A DNA stretch of 64,000 nt from Streptomyces sp. B93. GTDB taxonomy: Bacteria > Actinomycetota > Actinomycetes > Streptomycetales > Streptomycetaceae. Below, piece by piece: positions 37,291 through 43,854 of this stretch. The stretch is from positions 1-64,000 of the forward strand of contig NZ_JAGPXL010000012.1 in assembly GCF_018070565.1 (NCBI RefSeq). The letters are read 5' to 3'. The position numbers were made by a program, and so were the translations under genes. The notes beneath the pieces are model-generated. The model saw only the letters and a program-made list of their open reading frames with translations, was not told where the DNA came from and searched no databases. Position 1 is the first letter of the stretch; each line of letters begins with the position of its first letter.

Positions 37291-37626
37291 ATGAGAAGCG
37301 AAGCACGGGCCCGTCTGGCCCGGATGACCGAGGATCGGGGCATGGACGGGGTGTTGAGGATCAACACCTACGAGGGCGCGGACCTGCCGCCGGGTTCGAA
37401 CCGGTTCTCGCCGTGTCTCTGCCCGCAGCACCGTAGTGCCACGCCCGAGTACGGCGCGGAGAAGCTGAGCGTCGCAGTACGCGAAGCCAACCAGCGCAGC
37501 CGCGGAGCGGCTGTGAACCGGTTAGCCGCAGCCGTCGGCGGCTACGCCGGACCAGTCCTGATCATCACCATCTCGGGATCGGCCGGCTTCGTCCTGGGCG
37601 TCGCCGCCGCATCCAACCCCACCTGA
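37291..37626 (+). CDS. small membrane-anchored protein of unknown function
   Basis: A 111-residue ORF. The N-terminal half contains LRINTYEGADLPPGSNRFSP followed by a CLCPQH motif, and the C-terminus has one hydrophobic segment, GPVLIITISGSAGFVLGVAA, close to the stop, as in tail-anchored proteins. GAGGG is directly before the ATG, so ATG 37324 (MTEDRG) is a real alternative. It diverges from the XRE regulator across 149 bases and precedes the peptide gene by 171 bases. No family recognised. Confidence 0.55.
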   Translation: MRSEARARLARMTEDRGMDGVLRINTYEGADLPPGSNRFSPCLCPQHRSATPEYGAEKLSVAVREANQRSRGAAVNRLAAAVGGYAGPVLIITISGSAGFVLGVAAASNPT

Positions 37627-37797
37627 CTCCTCCCCGTCACGCATCCAGGCTCCCCACCTGTGACGAGAGAGGGCCCGCCGCCGGAAGCGGTGGGCACCCC
37701 GTCCGGCTGCCTTCGTCGCAAGGGTCCGGCAGCCGGACGGGTCCAACTCCGCAGCATCCGCCGCGGAGTCCACTGAAAACCGTATAGGGAGAAAACG

Positions 37798-37917
37798 ATG
37801 AACGTGGACGAGCTGTTCACCGGCGACCTGATCACCGGCGTCCCGGCCGTCGAAGCCGCGCTGCTCGACAAGATGCCGGGCGGCGGCGACAACAACGGCG
37901 ACCACTGCAGCAAGTGA
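37798..37917 (+). CDS. 39-residue candidate RiPP precursor or signal peptide
   Basis: ATG 37798 follows TATAGGGAGAAAACG, a good ribosome site. The peptide begins MNVDELFTGDLITGVPAVEA and ends ALLDKMPGGGDNNGDHCSK. The first 25 residues are acidic/hydrophobic and leader-like. The C-terminal part is polar with a GGG hinge, DNNGD, a single Cys and a terminal Lys, so core-like. A 15-bp hairpin and then an asparagine-synthetase-like gene follow. Function is inferred from this arrangement; no known precursor family was recognised and no leader peptidase or RRE protein is nearby. Confidence 0.65.
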   Translation: MNVDELFTGDLITGVPAVEAALLDKMPGGGDNNGDHCSK

Positions 37918-37933
37918 TCCAGGGCTGACGCCA

Positions 37934-37967
37934 GGCGGGGCGGGGCCGTGCGCGGCCCCGCCCCGCC
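37934..37967 (+). terminator. perfect 15-bp hairpin between peptide gene and synthetase-like gene
   Basis: GGCGGGGCGGGGCCG and CGGCCCCGCCCCGCC pair perfectly around TGCG, 16 bases after the peptide stop and 23 bases before the next start codon. Such partial terminators commonly sit between a RiPP precursor and its enzymes to give excess precursor transcript. Attenuation here is inferred. Confidence 0.75.
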
Positions 37968-37990
37968 GCACGACATCGGAAGGGGACTAC

Positions 37991-39463
37991 ATGTTGTCGA
38001 TGCGTCTGCGCCTGGCCGATCTCCAGGAGCCCAAGTGGAGATCACAGGGCGGCCGTTGGACCAACGGCGAGAGCTGGATCGAGCCCGCGAACGTGTCCAC
38101 GTTGGTCATGGAGGTCAACGACGACCAAGCGCCGCGCGTACGGGTCCGCGTGAAGGAGTGCAAGCGGGACGAGGCCGACTTCGTCGAACTCACCATGGAG
38201 CCCGGACAAGCCCGCCTGGCGGCGGGCGTCTTCGGCACAGCCCCGCTCTATCTGACAGAGAAGGCCGAGGAACTGCACGCCTCTTGGGACCTGACACTAC
38301 TGCGACCGTATATGCAGGCAGACCGCCTGGTGCCGCGCGTTGTCACCCGAACGCTGACGAGGCAGCACCGCTACACGTCCGAGACGCTCTTCCAAGGCGT
38401 TTACCGCCTCACCGAACGGGCAGCGGCCACGTTCACCCCTTCGGGACTCAGCATCCACTACCCCGACCCCGCCGAACACGTACTTGAGCCACGTACGCTG
38501 CGTGCCGGCGTTGACCCACTCGCCGCTCTGGACGAATTGCTGACCGACGTGATCCGCCAGGCACCGACGGCCATTGGATGTGTGGGTGTTGAGCTGTCGG
38601 GCGGCGCGGACTCCGGGAACGTCGCCCTGGCCGTGAAAGCAGCCCGCTTCCCCGAGGTGTACAGCTTCGGCCTGCTGGTGGGAGGAAGCACCGGCAGGCA
38701 ACAGAGCGAGCGGCGTCGGGCCCTTGTGGAGCACTGCGGCTTCCGGGACACGGCCACGCCCGCCATGCAGCACCCACCCTTCTGCGCTGGAGGCGTGCGC
38801 GATCTGTGCAAGCCGCACGATCCGGCGGGAGCCTTCTATCAGGAGGCGTTCGATGTCGTGCGCGAGCAGGCAGCCGTACGGCGGTGCGAGGTGATGTTCA
38901 CGGGCAGCGGCGGCGACGAGATCAACGCCCACCACTCCAGGACACAGGCCGAACTGCCGACACCCGAACCCGCACCGTGGCTCGGAGCCAAGGCAGCCCG
39001 AGCACTCGCCGAGGTGAACGAGCATCTGGCGCCCATCCCGGTACTGCCCGTACCGACCCTGATGGCGTTCGGGATGCACAACCCCGGATTCCTCCGGGCC
39101 GGGATCTGGCCGGTGAACCCGCTCGCGCACCCGCGGATCGTGCGGTTCATGGAGCAGCTACCGCACGAGTACAAGCGCGGCAAGGCGTTGTTCCGCGAGC
39201 GGATCCGGCGGGCCGGGCTGCCCGAGTGGGTGGCCGCGCCGGCCGAACCGGAGAACTTCCTGGCCGTCCTGGAGAAGGGTTTACGTTCCTACGGCTTGCC
39301 GGTCTTGGACGACATGCTGAAGGAGTCCATCCTGGTGGACCTCGGCTACGTTGACGGCAAGGCTCTCGCCCAGGCGCGGACGAACGCCGACTCCGCGCCG
39401 GTCATCCCCGATCTGCTGTGCGATGTGCTCGCCCTGGAGGTTGGACTGCGAAGCCTCATGTGA
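37991..39463 (+). CDS. asparagine-synthetase-like amide-forming enzyme (lasso-cyclase-like)
   Basis: A 490-residue protein. The C-terminal synthetase domain has the ATP-pyrophosphatase loop GVELSGGADSGNVALA near residue 205 and VMFTGSGGDEINAHHS near 305. The N-terminal 180 residues look like a degenerate glutaminase domain (LAAGVFGTAPLYLTEKAEEL, SWDLTLLRPYM) but lack the Cys2 nucleophile. Loss of glutaminase with retention of the adenylating domain is typical of lasso-peptide cyclases and beta-lactam synthetases, which activate a carboxylate for attack by an internal amine. It follows the small peptide gene and overlaps the methyltransferase start (ATGTGA). The substrate is unproven. Confidence 0.8.
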   Translation: MLSMRLRLADLQEPKWRSQGGRWTNGESWIEPANVSTLVMEVNDDQAPRVRVRVKECKRDEADFVELTMEPGQARLAAGVFGTAPLYLTEKAEELHASWDLTLLRPYMQADRLVPRVVTRTLTRQHRYTSETLFQGVYRLTERAAATFTPSGLSIHYPDPAEHVLEPRTLRAGVDPLAALDELLTDVIRQAPTAIGCVGVELSGGADSGNVALAVKAARFPEVYSFGLLVGGSTGRQQSERRRALVEHCGFRDTATPAMQHPPFCAGGVRDLCKPHDPAGAFYQEAFDVVREQAAVRRCEVMFTGSGGDEINAHHSRTQAELPTPEPAPWLGAKAARALAEVNEHLAPIPVLPVPTLMAFGMHNPGFLRAGIWPVNPLAHPRIVRFMEQLPHEYKRGKALFRERIRRAGLPEWVAAPAEPENFLAVLEKGLRSYGLPVLDDMLKESILVDLGYVDGKALAQARTNADSAPVIPDLLCDVLALEVGLRSLM

Positions 39464-40206
39464 CCAGCCCCGAGACGGAAGCCGAGCACGTGGAAGCCAC
39501 CAACCTCCTGTACCGCGATCCGGCACTTTACGACATGGTCCAGTCCGACAGCACAAGCGCCGGAATGTGCCAGAGCCTGATCGAGTCGCACCGGCCGGAC
39601 GCCCGGACCCTGGTCGACTTCGGATGCGGTACCGGCCGGGACCTGGAGATCCTGGCCAAGCGCTTCGAGTGCATCGGCGTGGACCTCCAGCCCGGCCTGG
39701 TCGACTACGCCCACCAGGCCCGTCCCGGGCTCGACATCCGCACTGGCGACATGCGCACCGTACGACTCGGCAGCCGCGTGGACGTGGTGACCTGCATGGG
39801 CAACAGCCTCGCCTACGTGCACGACAACAACGACATCGGTCAGGTCTTCGCCACTTTCGCGGCTCACGCCCGGCCGGGAGCGCTGCTCGTGCTGTGTTCT
39901 CCCGTCGCCCCGATCACCCGGACTGAGACAACCACCGCCACGGTCGACACCCCGACGGGATCCGCGACCGTCACCATCCGCCACACGTGGGACCTGCGGA
40001 CCCAGATCAACACCATGCACCGGCACTGGATGCTTCCCTCAGGCGACGAGGCTCGAGACGAGATCCGCAGACGTGTCCTGTTCCCCCAGGAGCTCGAACG
40101 CTACGCGGAGGGCGCCGGCTTCGAGGTCCTGGACATGCTCGACGGCACAGGGACTGGGCTTACTGGCCCGACCGCGTACACGGTGGCCCGACAAACTCCA
40201 CGGTGA
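39460..40206 (+). CDS. class I SAM-dependent methyltransferase
   Basis: A 248-residue methyltransferase with motif I LVDFGCGTGRDLEILAKRF near residue 48, an acidic motif II in CIGVDLQPGLVDYA and DVVTCMGNSLAYVHDNNDIG as motif IV. The family includes small-molecule N- and O-methyltransferases, so the target is open. GTG 39460 overlaps the synthetase stop by 4 bases, so the two are translationally coupled; a methylated carboxylate or amine on the 39-residue peptide is a plausible product. The ATG at 39418 inside the previous gene is rejected. Confidence 0.85.
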   Translation: MTSPETEAEHVEATNLLYRDPALYDMVQSDSTSAGMCQSLIESHRPDARTLVDFGCGTGRDLEILAKRFECIGVDLQPGLVDYAHQARPGLDIRTGDMRTVRLGSRVDVVTCMGNSLAYVHDNNDIGQVFATFAAHARPGALLVLCSPVAPITRTETTTATVDTPTGSATVTIRHTWDLRTQINTMHRHWMLPSGDEARDEIRRRVLFPQELERYAEGAGFEVLDMLDGTGTGLTGPTAYTVARQTPR

Positions 40207-40361
40207 CCGGCGGGGCGAGAAATGGCACCAGCGCCAGCCGCCCGCTCCTGGCGGCAGTAGCGACGGCAACACCCACGGATTCCCCCGCACAACCACGGAC
40301 GCCAGCGGAACGCAAAACCCACGCTGACCAGCGAAAAAGCAGGTAGAGGGGTACCGCGTAG
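40207..40361. other. gene-free junction between element and displaced toxin cassette
   Basis: These 155 bases hold the right att-like repeat (40245-40280) and an 80-base remainder without coding potential. A TAG stop at 40359-40361 lies immediately before and in frame with the displaced HINT codons. Confidence 0.5.
40245..40280 (+). repeat. att-like direct repeat, right
   Basis: CTCCTGGCGGCAGTAG then CGACGGCAAC and CGGAT matches the left repeat at 33163-33199 over most positions. The two enclose integrase, xis, the replication remnant, the regulator and the peptide-modification genes, about 7.1 kb. Confidence 0.5.
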
Positions 40362-40384
40362 CACACGTACTATGTGCTGGCGGG
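40362..40384 (+). repeat. HINT-seam repeat, copy B (orphan)
   Basis: Identical over 23 bases to 32033-32055 in the RHS gene. Here it is preceded by unrelated DNA and an in-frame stop rather than by the HINT domain. Downstream the codons continue as ATPVLVHNS. Confidence 0.9.
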
Positions 40385-40760
40385 GGCCACGCCAGTACTC
40401 GTCCATAATTCTGGCGGTTGCCCGGAGATCGGGCCGGGGTGGTTCCCGTATGGAAGCGGAAAAATCCCCAGCGGCTGGTCGGGCCCCAACATGACCAAGA
40501 AGTTCAAGAAGAACGATAGTAAGCAAGGTTTTGTGTGGCGGGCTCCGAGGGGCCAGGACAGTGTTCGTATCGATAGGGGGGATCCCAATTCGCAGTGGGG
40601 GAGTCAGCAGGTTGATCACGTCATAATCAACTCGGGTGGCAGGATCGTCGGCAGAGGGGGCCAGTTGCTTCCAGCTGGAGCAAGAATTCAGGATTACCCC
40701 GTGGAAGCCCATGTTCCCCTTAGTGAGTGGCAGACATGGAGGAGCTGGAATGCCCCCTAA
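40362..40760 (+). pseudogene. displaced RHS tip: HINT tail plus toxin 2
   Basis: An open frame of 132 codons starting with HINT-end residues TYYVLAGATPVLVHNSGGC and continuing into a 110-residue toxin-like domain (WFPYGSGKIPSGWSGPNMTK, then GFVWRAPRGQDSVRIDRGDP and NSQWGSQQVDHVI) that shares nothing with toxin 1. It lacks an RHS body and export signal and is preceded directly by TAG. A GTG at 40374 could start a short cytoplasmic product but has no ribosome site. GC is low compared with the chromosome. Silent cassette or orphan toxin module; biochemical type not recognised. Confidence 0.75.
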
Positions 40761-41121
40761 GACCGCTGAACTACAGACTCCTTGGATCCGCGCTCAGTTG
40801 ATCGACTGGCTGGTCAGGCTGAGTGACAAGGGTTGGCAGGAGGAGAACTGGATGTCGAGGGATTCAGGCATTTCCGGTCTCGATGAGGCGCTAGATTTTT
40901 TCGATGATTCTGGCGTTCTCGCGGAACCGCGCGGGAGGCTGGGTTTCGTCCTCGTTGATGAAGAGGAAGTTGCAGCTATGCAGGCCCTGAATTCGGTGCT
41001 GGACCGCGCAATTTCTGTACCGTCATCATCTGATGCGGAAATCATCCAAACGCGGGTATGGGATGATGTCATTGACGCTGCCCGTGGGGCTCTCGTCGCA
41101 ATGGGTGAGGAAACTCGCTAG
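40750..41121 (+). CDS. probable immunity protein for toxin 2 (SCO4402-like)
   Basis: A 123-residue acidic protein (MPPKTAELQTPWIRAQLIDW, then GISGLDEALDFFDDSGVLAE) resembling the SCO4402-type small proteins found behind Streptomyces polymorphic toxins. ATG 40750 overlaps the toxin 2 frame by 11 bases, as expected for a toxin-immunity pair. A strong hairpin follows. If the orphan toxin is silent, this gene may still protect against sister cells that deploy it. Confidence 0.7.
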   Translation: MPPKTAELQTPWIRAQLIDWLVRLSDKGWQEENWMSRDSGISGLDEALDFFDDSGVLAEPRGRLGFVLVDEEEVAAMQALNSVLDRAISVPSSSDAEIIQTRVWDDVIDAARGALVAMGEETR

Positions 41122-41200
41122 CTGATGCAAGCGAAACCCCATTTCAGGTGTGAGTCATCTGCCTGATGGTGGGAGTTCTAATTCGCTAACAGGCGAATAA

Positions 41201-41251
41201 GAGTGGGCTCGGGTGTCACGGAAATTGTTTCTGTGACACCCGGGCCCACTC
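41201..41251 (+). terminator. long hairpin terminator after immunity gene 2
   Basis: GAGTGGGC, CGGGTGTCAC and GAAA pair with TTTC, GTGACACCCG and GCCCACTC with single mismatches between the blocks, around a short ATTG loop. It lies between immunity gene 2 and the convergent integrase remnant, mirroring the hairpin at 33124-33159 in place but not in sequence. Confidence 0.85.
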
Positions 41252-41270
41252 TGACGGCAACGTTAGCGGA
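41252..41270 (+). repeat. third att-like copy beside the integrase remnant
   Basis: TGACGGCAACGTTAGCGGA differs in one base from TGACGGCAACGTCAGCGGA at 33180-33198. Both lie over the stop codon of an integrase reading frame, so homology extends beyond the gene end into the presumed attachment core. Confidence 0.55.
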
Positions 41271-41810
41271 CGTCGGCTGCGGAGGGTGGGGCGTCAGGGC
41301 CGTCGTCGGTCGGGCTGAGGGCGGTGCCGAGGGCATCGATGGCCTGGCGCTGGAGGCGGAGTCGTACGTGGGCGTAGACGCCAGCGGTGACGCCGATGTG
41401 GGCGTGGCCGAGGAGTTCCTTGATTACGACGAGGTCGACGCCCTGCTCAAGGAGCAGAGTGGCGGTCGAGCGCCGGAGGTCGTGGAAACGGATGCGGCGA
41501 AGCCCTGCCCGACGGCGGAGTCGGCCGAAGCGCCGAGTCAGGTTGGTGGGGTCGAGGGGGCTGCCGATTGTGGTGGTGAAGACGAGTCCGTTGTCCGTCC
41601 AGCCCGTTTCTGCGGCCTGACGTTCTTCCTGCTGGTGTTCCCGGTGGCTCTTGAGCGAGTGAATGCACTTGGTGGGGAGGGCGATGCGGCGTTCGGAAGC
41701 GCGGGTCTTGGTGTCCAGGGTGGTCAGGCCGCTGGTGCGGGTGCGCTGGAGGGAGCGGTGGATGCTGGCCGTTCCGCCGTCGAGGTCGAGGTCTTCCCAG
41801 CGACCGAGAA
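41263..41810 (-). pseudogene. integrase remnant (C-terminal catalytic part)
   Basis: Read on the minus strand, this encodes about 180 C-terminal residues closely related to the integrase at 33191: WEDLDLDGG, SERRIALPTKCIHSLK, RIRFHDLRRSTATLLLEQGV and ELLGHAHIGVTAGVYAHVRL. The first catalytic Arg and the whole N-terminal half are missing; upstream DNA belongs to a different broken gene on the other strand. The HxxR and Tyr residues remain. It is a relic of an earlier element insertion at the same spot. Confidence 0.85.
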
Positions 41811-41975
41811 CGGCTACCGGGGCGAACTCATCGAAGAATCCACGCCCGTTGTGCGCCTCCAGAAGGCGTACGATTCTGTGCGCGACCTGGCCTTGTCCCG
41901 GGCCGAGTCACGGAATTACATCCTGCGCATGTTGGAGGAAGCGCCGTGCGAATCGTCGGCCTCAGGGAAACGTCG
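41811..41975 (+). pseudogene. C-terminal remnant of an XRE/DUF5753 (Scr1-type) regulator
   Basis: The frame encoding VVRLQKAYDSVRDLALSRAESRNYILRMLEE matches the end of DUF5753 regulators. Its helix-turn-helix and most of the DUF5753 domain are absent because the integrase remnant abuts it at about 41810. It runs without a stop into the following DUF397 gene, its normal partner. Exact ends are approximate. Confidence 0.55.
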
Positions 41976-42170
41976 TGGCGCAAGAGTAGCCACAGCAACC
42001 AAGACGGCGGCGCCTGCCTCGAAGTCTCCGACGGGTTCGCCGCCGTCGTCCCCGTCCGTGACAGCAAGCGGCCCCACGGTCCCGTCATAGCCTTCGGGGC
42101 CGATGAGTGGCGGGTGTTCGTCGGTGCCCTCAAGGAGGGCGGCTTCACGGCAGCATCGTCAGCAGCATGA
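41946..42170 (+). CDS. DUF397 domain protein
   Basis: A 74-residue protein with the DUF397 hallmark TSWRKSSHSNQDGGACLEV and VPVRDSKRPHGPVIAF, ADEWRVFVGALK. DUF397 proteins are partners of Scr1-type XRE regulators and usually overlap them, as the remnant here does. The start is GTG. With its regulator destroyed it may be an orphan. Its end overlaps the convergent cupin gene by 26 bases. Confidence 0.8.
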   Translation: MRIVGLRETSWRKSSHSNQDGGACLEVSDGFAAVVPVRDSKRPHGPVIAFGADEWRVFVGALKEGGFTAASSAA

Positions 42171-42456
42171 TCGTGGGCTCGGTGGCGCGGACCGTGTGGG
42201 GGAGGCGGGCCGGGAGGTGGACCCAGGTGCCGGGGCCCGCCTCGGTCTTCTCCTCGCCGAGGACCAGGTCGAGGCGGCCCTTGACGACCTGGATGACGAC
42301 GGGCAGGGCCGAGGTGTGCTCGGTCAGTTCCTGGCCGGTGGCGAAGGCGAAGCCGACCACGCGGAGGCGGTCGTCGCGGTAGAGGACGCGGCTGAGGGTG
42401 CCGTCCTCGGGGAGGGGGAGTTCGGCGGCGAGGTCGGTGATCACGGTGGCGGACAT
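42145..42456 (-). CDS. small cupin domain protein
   Basis: A 103-residue single cupin: VGFAFATGQELTEHTSALPVVIQVVKGRLDLVLGEE is cupin motif 1 with His, and TWVHLPARLPHTVRA is motif 2. GAAGGAG precedes ATG 42456, so the upstream in-frame start at 42495 is rejected. It lies 43 bases downstream of the VKOR gene on the same strand, as the last gene of the nar operon region. Function unknown; possibly a redox or small-ligand sensor. Confidence 0.8.
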   Translation of the reverse strand: MSATVITDLAAELPLPEDGTLSRVLYRDDRLRVVGFAFATGQELTEHTSALPVVIQVVKGRLDLVLGEEKTEAGPGTWVHLPARLPHTVRATEPTIMLLTMLP

Positions 42457-42499
42457 GGGGCTTGCTCCTTCGGGGGCAGGGACAGGGACAGGCACTCCG

Positions 42500-43111
42500 T
42501 CACAGCAGGCCGCTCCAGTACGTCCAGAAGCGGGTGGCGACGAGGATCAGGATCACGCCGTACCAGCCGGACAGGATCAGCCAGTGGTTCTCCCGTACGG
42601 CGAGGCCGACGCGGTGGCGGAAGGTGTGCAGGGTCAGGTACCAGAACAGGGCGATGGTGACGATCCACACCACCGCGCAGTACGGGCAGAGACGGTTGAT
42701 CGAGTACAGCGACTGCCAGATCAGCCAGTGAACGAAGACGACCCCGGCGAGCGCTCCCGCGGTGAGCGTCAGCCATACGCCCCGGTGCAGGCGCGAGCCC
42801 GTCACCACCGCCACACCCAGCGCGGCGACCGCGGCGAACGCGGCGAGGCCGAGCAGCATGTTGGGGAAGCCGAGCAGGTTGCCCTGGGGGCTGGCCATCG
42901 CGCTGCCGCAGCCGATCACAGGGTTGATGTCGCAGGACGGCCGGTAGTGCGGGTCCTTCAGCACGTGCCAGTCGTCGACCGTGAGGCGGAAGGACGCCAG
43001 CCAGCCGACGAGGCCGGTCACCGTCATCAGCCAGCCGGTCCGCCGGTCCGCCGACGGGGCGGGTGCCGGTCCGGTGCGGGGCTGCGGGCCGGCGTCGCTG
43101 ACCGGTCTCAT
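42500..43111 (-). CDS. vitamin K epoxide reductase (VKOR) family membrane protein
   Basis: A 203-residue protein with about five membrane segments. The first loop has CDINPVIGCGS, the conserved loop Cys pair, and the active-site pair is in RLCPYCAVVW. Bacterial VKORs reoxidise DsbA-like proteins using quinones. Its ATG overlaps the narI stop as ATGA, so it is co-translated with nitrate reductase and may pass electrons through the same quinone pool or support cofactor-protein folding. This coupling is seen; the role is inferred. Confidence 0.88.
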   Translation of the reverse strand: MRPVSDAGPQPRTGPAPAPSADRRTGWLMTVTGLVGWLASFRLTVDDWHVLKDPHYRPSCDINPVIGCGSAMASPQGNLLGFPNMLLGLAAFAAVAALGVAVVTGSRLHRGVWLTLTAGALAGVVFVHWLIWQSLYSINRLCPYCAVVWIVTIALFWYLTLHTFRHRVGLAVRENHWLILSGWYGVILILVATRFWTYWSGLL

Positions 43112-43854
43112 GCCGCGCGGCGGTGCTGCCGCTGGCCGGCGGCGGTGGTGTCCTGCCGGGCCGGGGCGGCGGCCCGGCGGCGGTAGACCACGTACGGGCG
43201 GACCAGGTAGCCGACCGGCGCGCTCCACACGTGCACCAGGCGGGTGAACGGCCAGGCAGCGAAGAGCAGGCAGGCGGTCAGGGCGTGCAGCTGGAACAGC
43301 AGCGGGGCGCCCGCGATGGCCTCCGGCTCCGGCTGGAGGGTGAACAGGCCGCGGAACCAGACGGAGACGGTGGAGCGGTAGTCGTAGCCCGCGCCGAAGA
43401 CGTTGTGCGCGGCGGTGGCGACGATGCCGAGCAGCACCGTGGCCGCGAGCAGCGGGAAGAGGAGCTTGTCGCTGCGGTCGGTGCCCAGGCGGATGCTGCG
43501 GGTCAGCAGGCGGCGCGCGCAGAGCATGCCGAGCCCCGCCACCATGGCGACCCCGGCGACCGAGCCCGCCCACACCGCGGTGGTGTGGTAGGCGTGCTCG
43601 GTGATGCCGACGGCCTCCGTCCAGGACGCGGGGACGGCGAGGCCCACCACGTGTCCGGCGATCACCATGAAGGCGCCGATGTGGAACAGCGGGCTGCCGA
43701 AGCGCAGCCAGCGGTGCTCCAGGAGCTGGCTGGTGCGGGAGGTCCAGCCGAACTGGTCCTGCCGGAACCGCCAGACGTGCCCCACGACGAACACGGCGAG
43801 GCAGATGTAGGGCAGGGCGAGCCAGAGCACAAGGTCGGTTCCGGAGACGTTCAT
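43108..43854 (-). CDS. narI: respiratory nitrate reductase gamma subunit
   Basis: A 248-residue b-type cytochrome with five membrane segments (LVLWLALPYICLAVFVVGHV first) and the expected heme-ligand His in RFGSPLFHIGAFMVIAGHVVG and FQLHALTACLLF. It anchors NarGH to the membrane and oxidises menaquinol. ATGA overlap with narJ upstream and VKOR downstream. Confidence 0.93.
   Translation of the reverse strand: MNVSGTDLVLWLALPYICLAVFVVGHVWRFRQDQFGWTSRTSQLLEHRWLRFGSPLFHIGAFMVIAGHVVGLAVPASWTEAVGITEHAYHTTAVWAGSVAGVAMVAGLGMLCARRLLTRSIRLGTDRSDKLLFPLLAATVLLGIVATAAHNVFGAGYDYRSTVSVWFRGLFTLQPEPEAIAGAPLLFQLHALTACLLFAAWPFTRLVHVWSAPVGYLVRPYVVYRRRAAAPARQDTTAAGQRQHRRAA

Noticed and set aside
37798..40206. 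Ordinary lasso-peptide cluster
   Set aside because: The synthetase-like enzyme fits, but there is no B1/RRE or B2 peptidase, and placing Thr at -2 gives no Asp/Glu at ring positions 7-9.
41203..42090. 295-codon plus-strand frame
   Set aside because: Its first 200 codons are antisense to the integrase remnant; only the DUF5753-like end is meaningful and is listed as a remnant.
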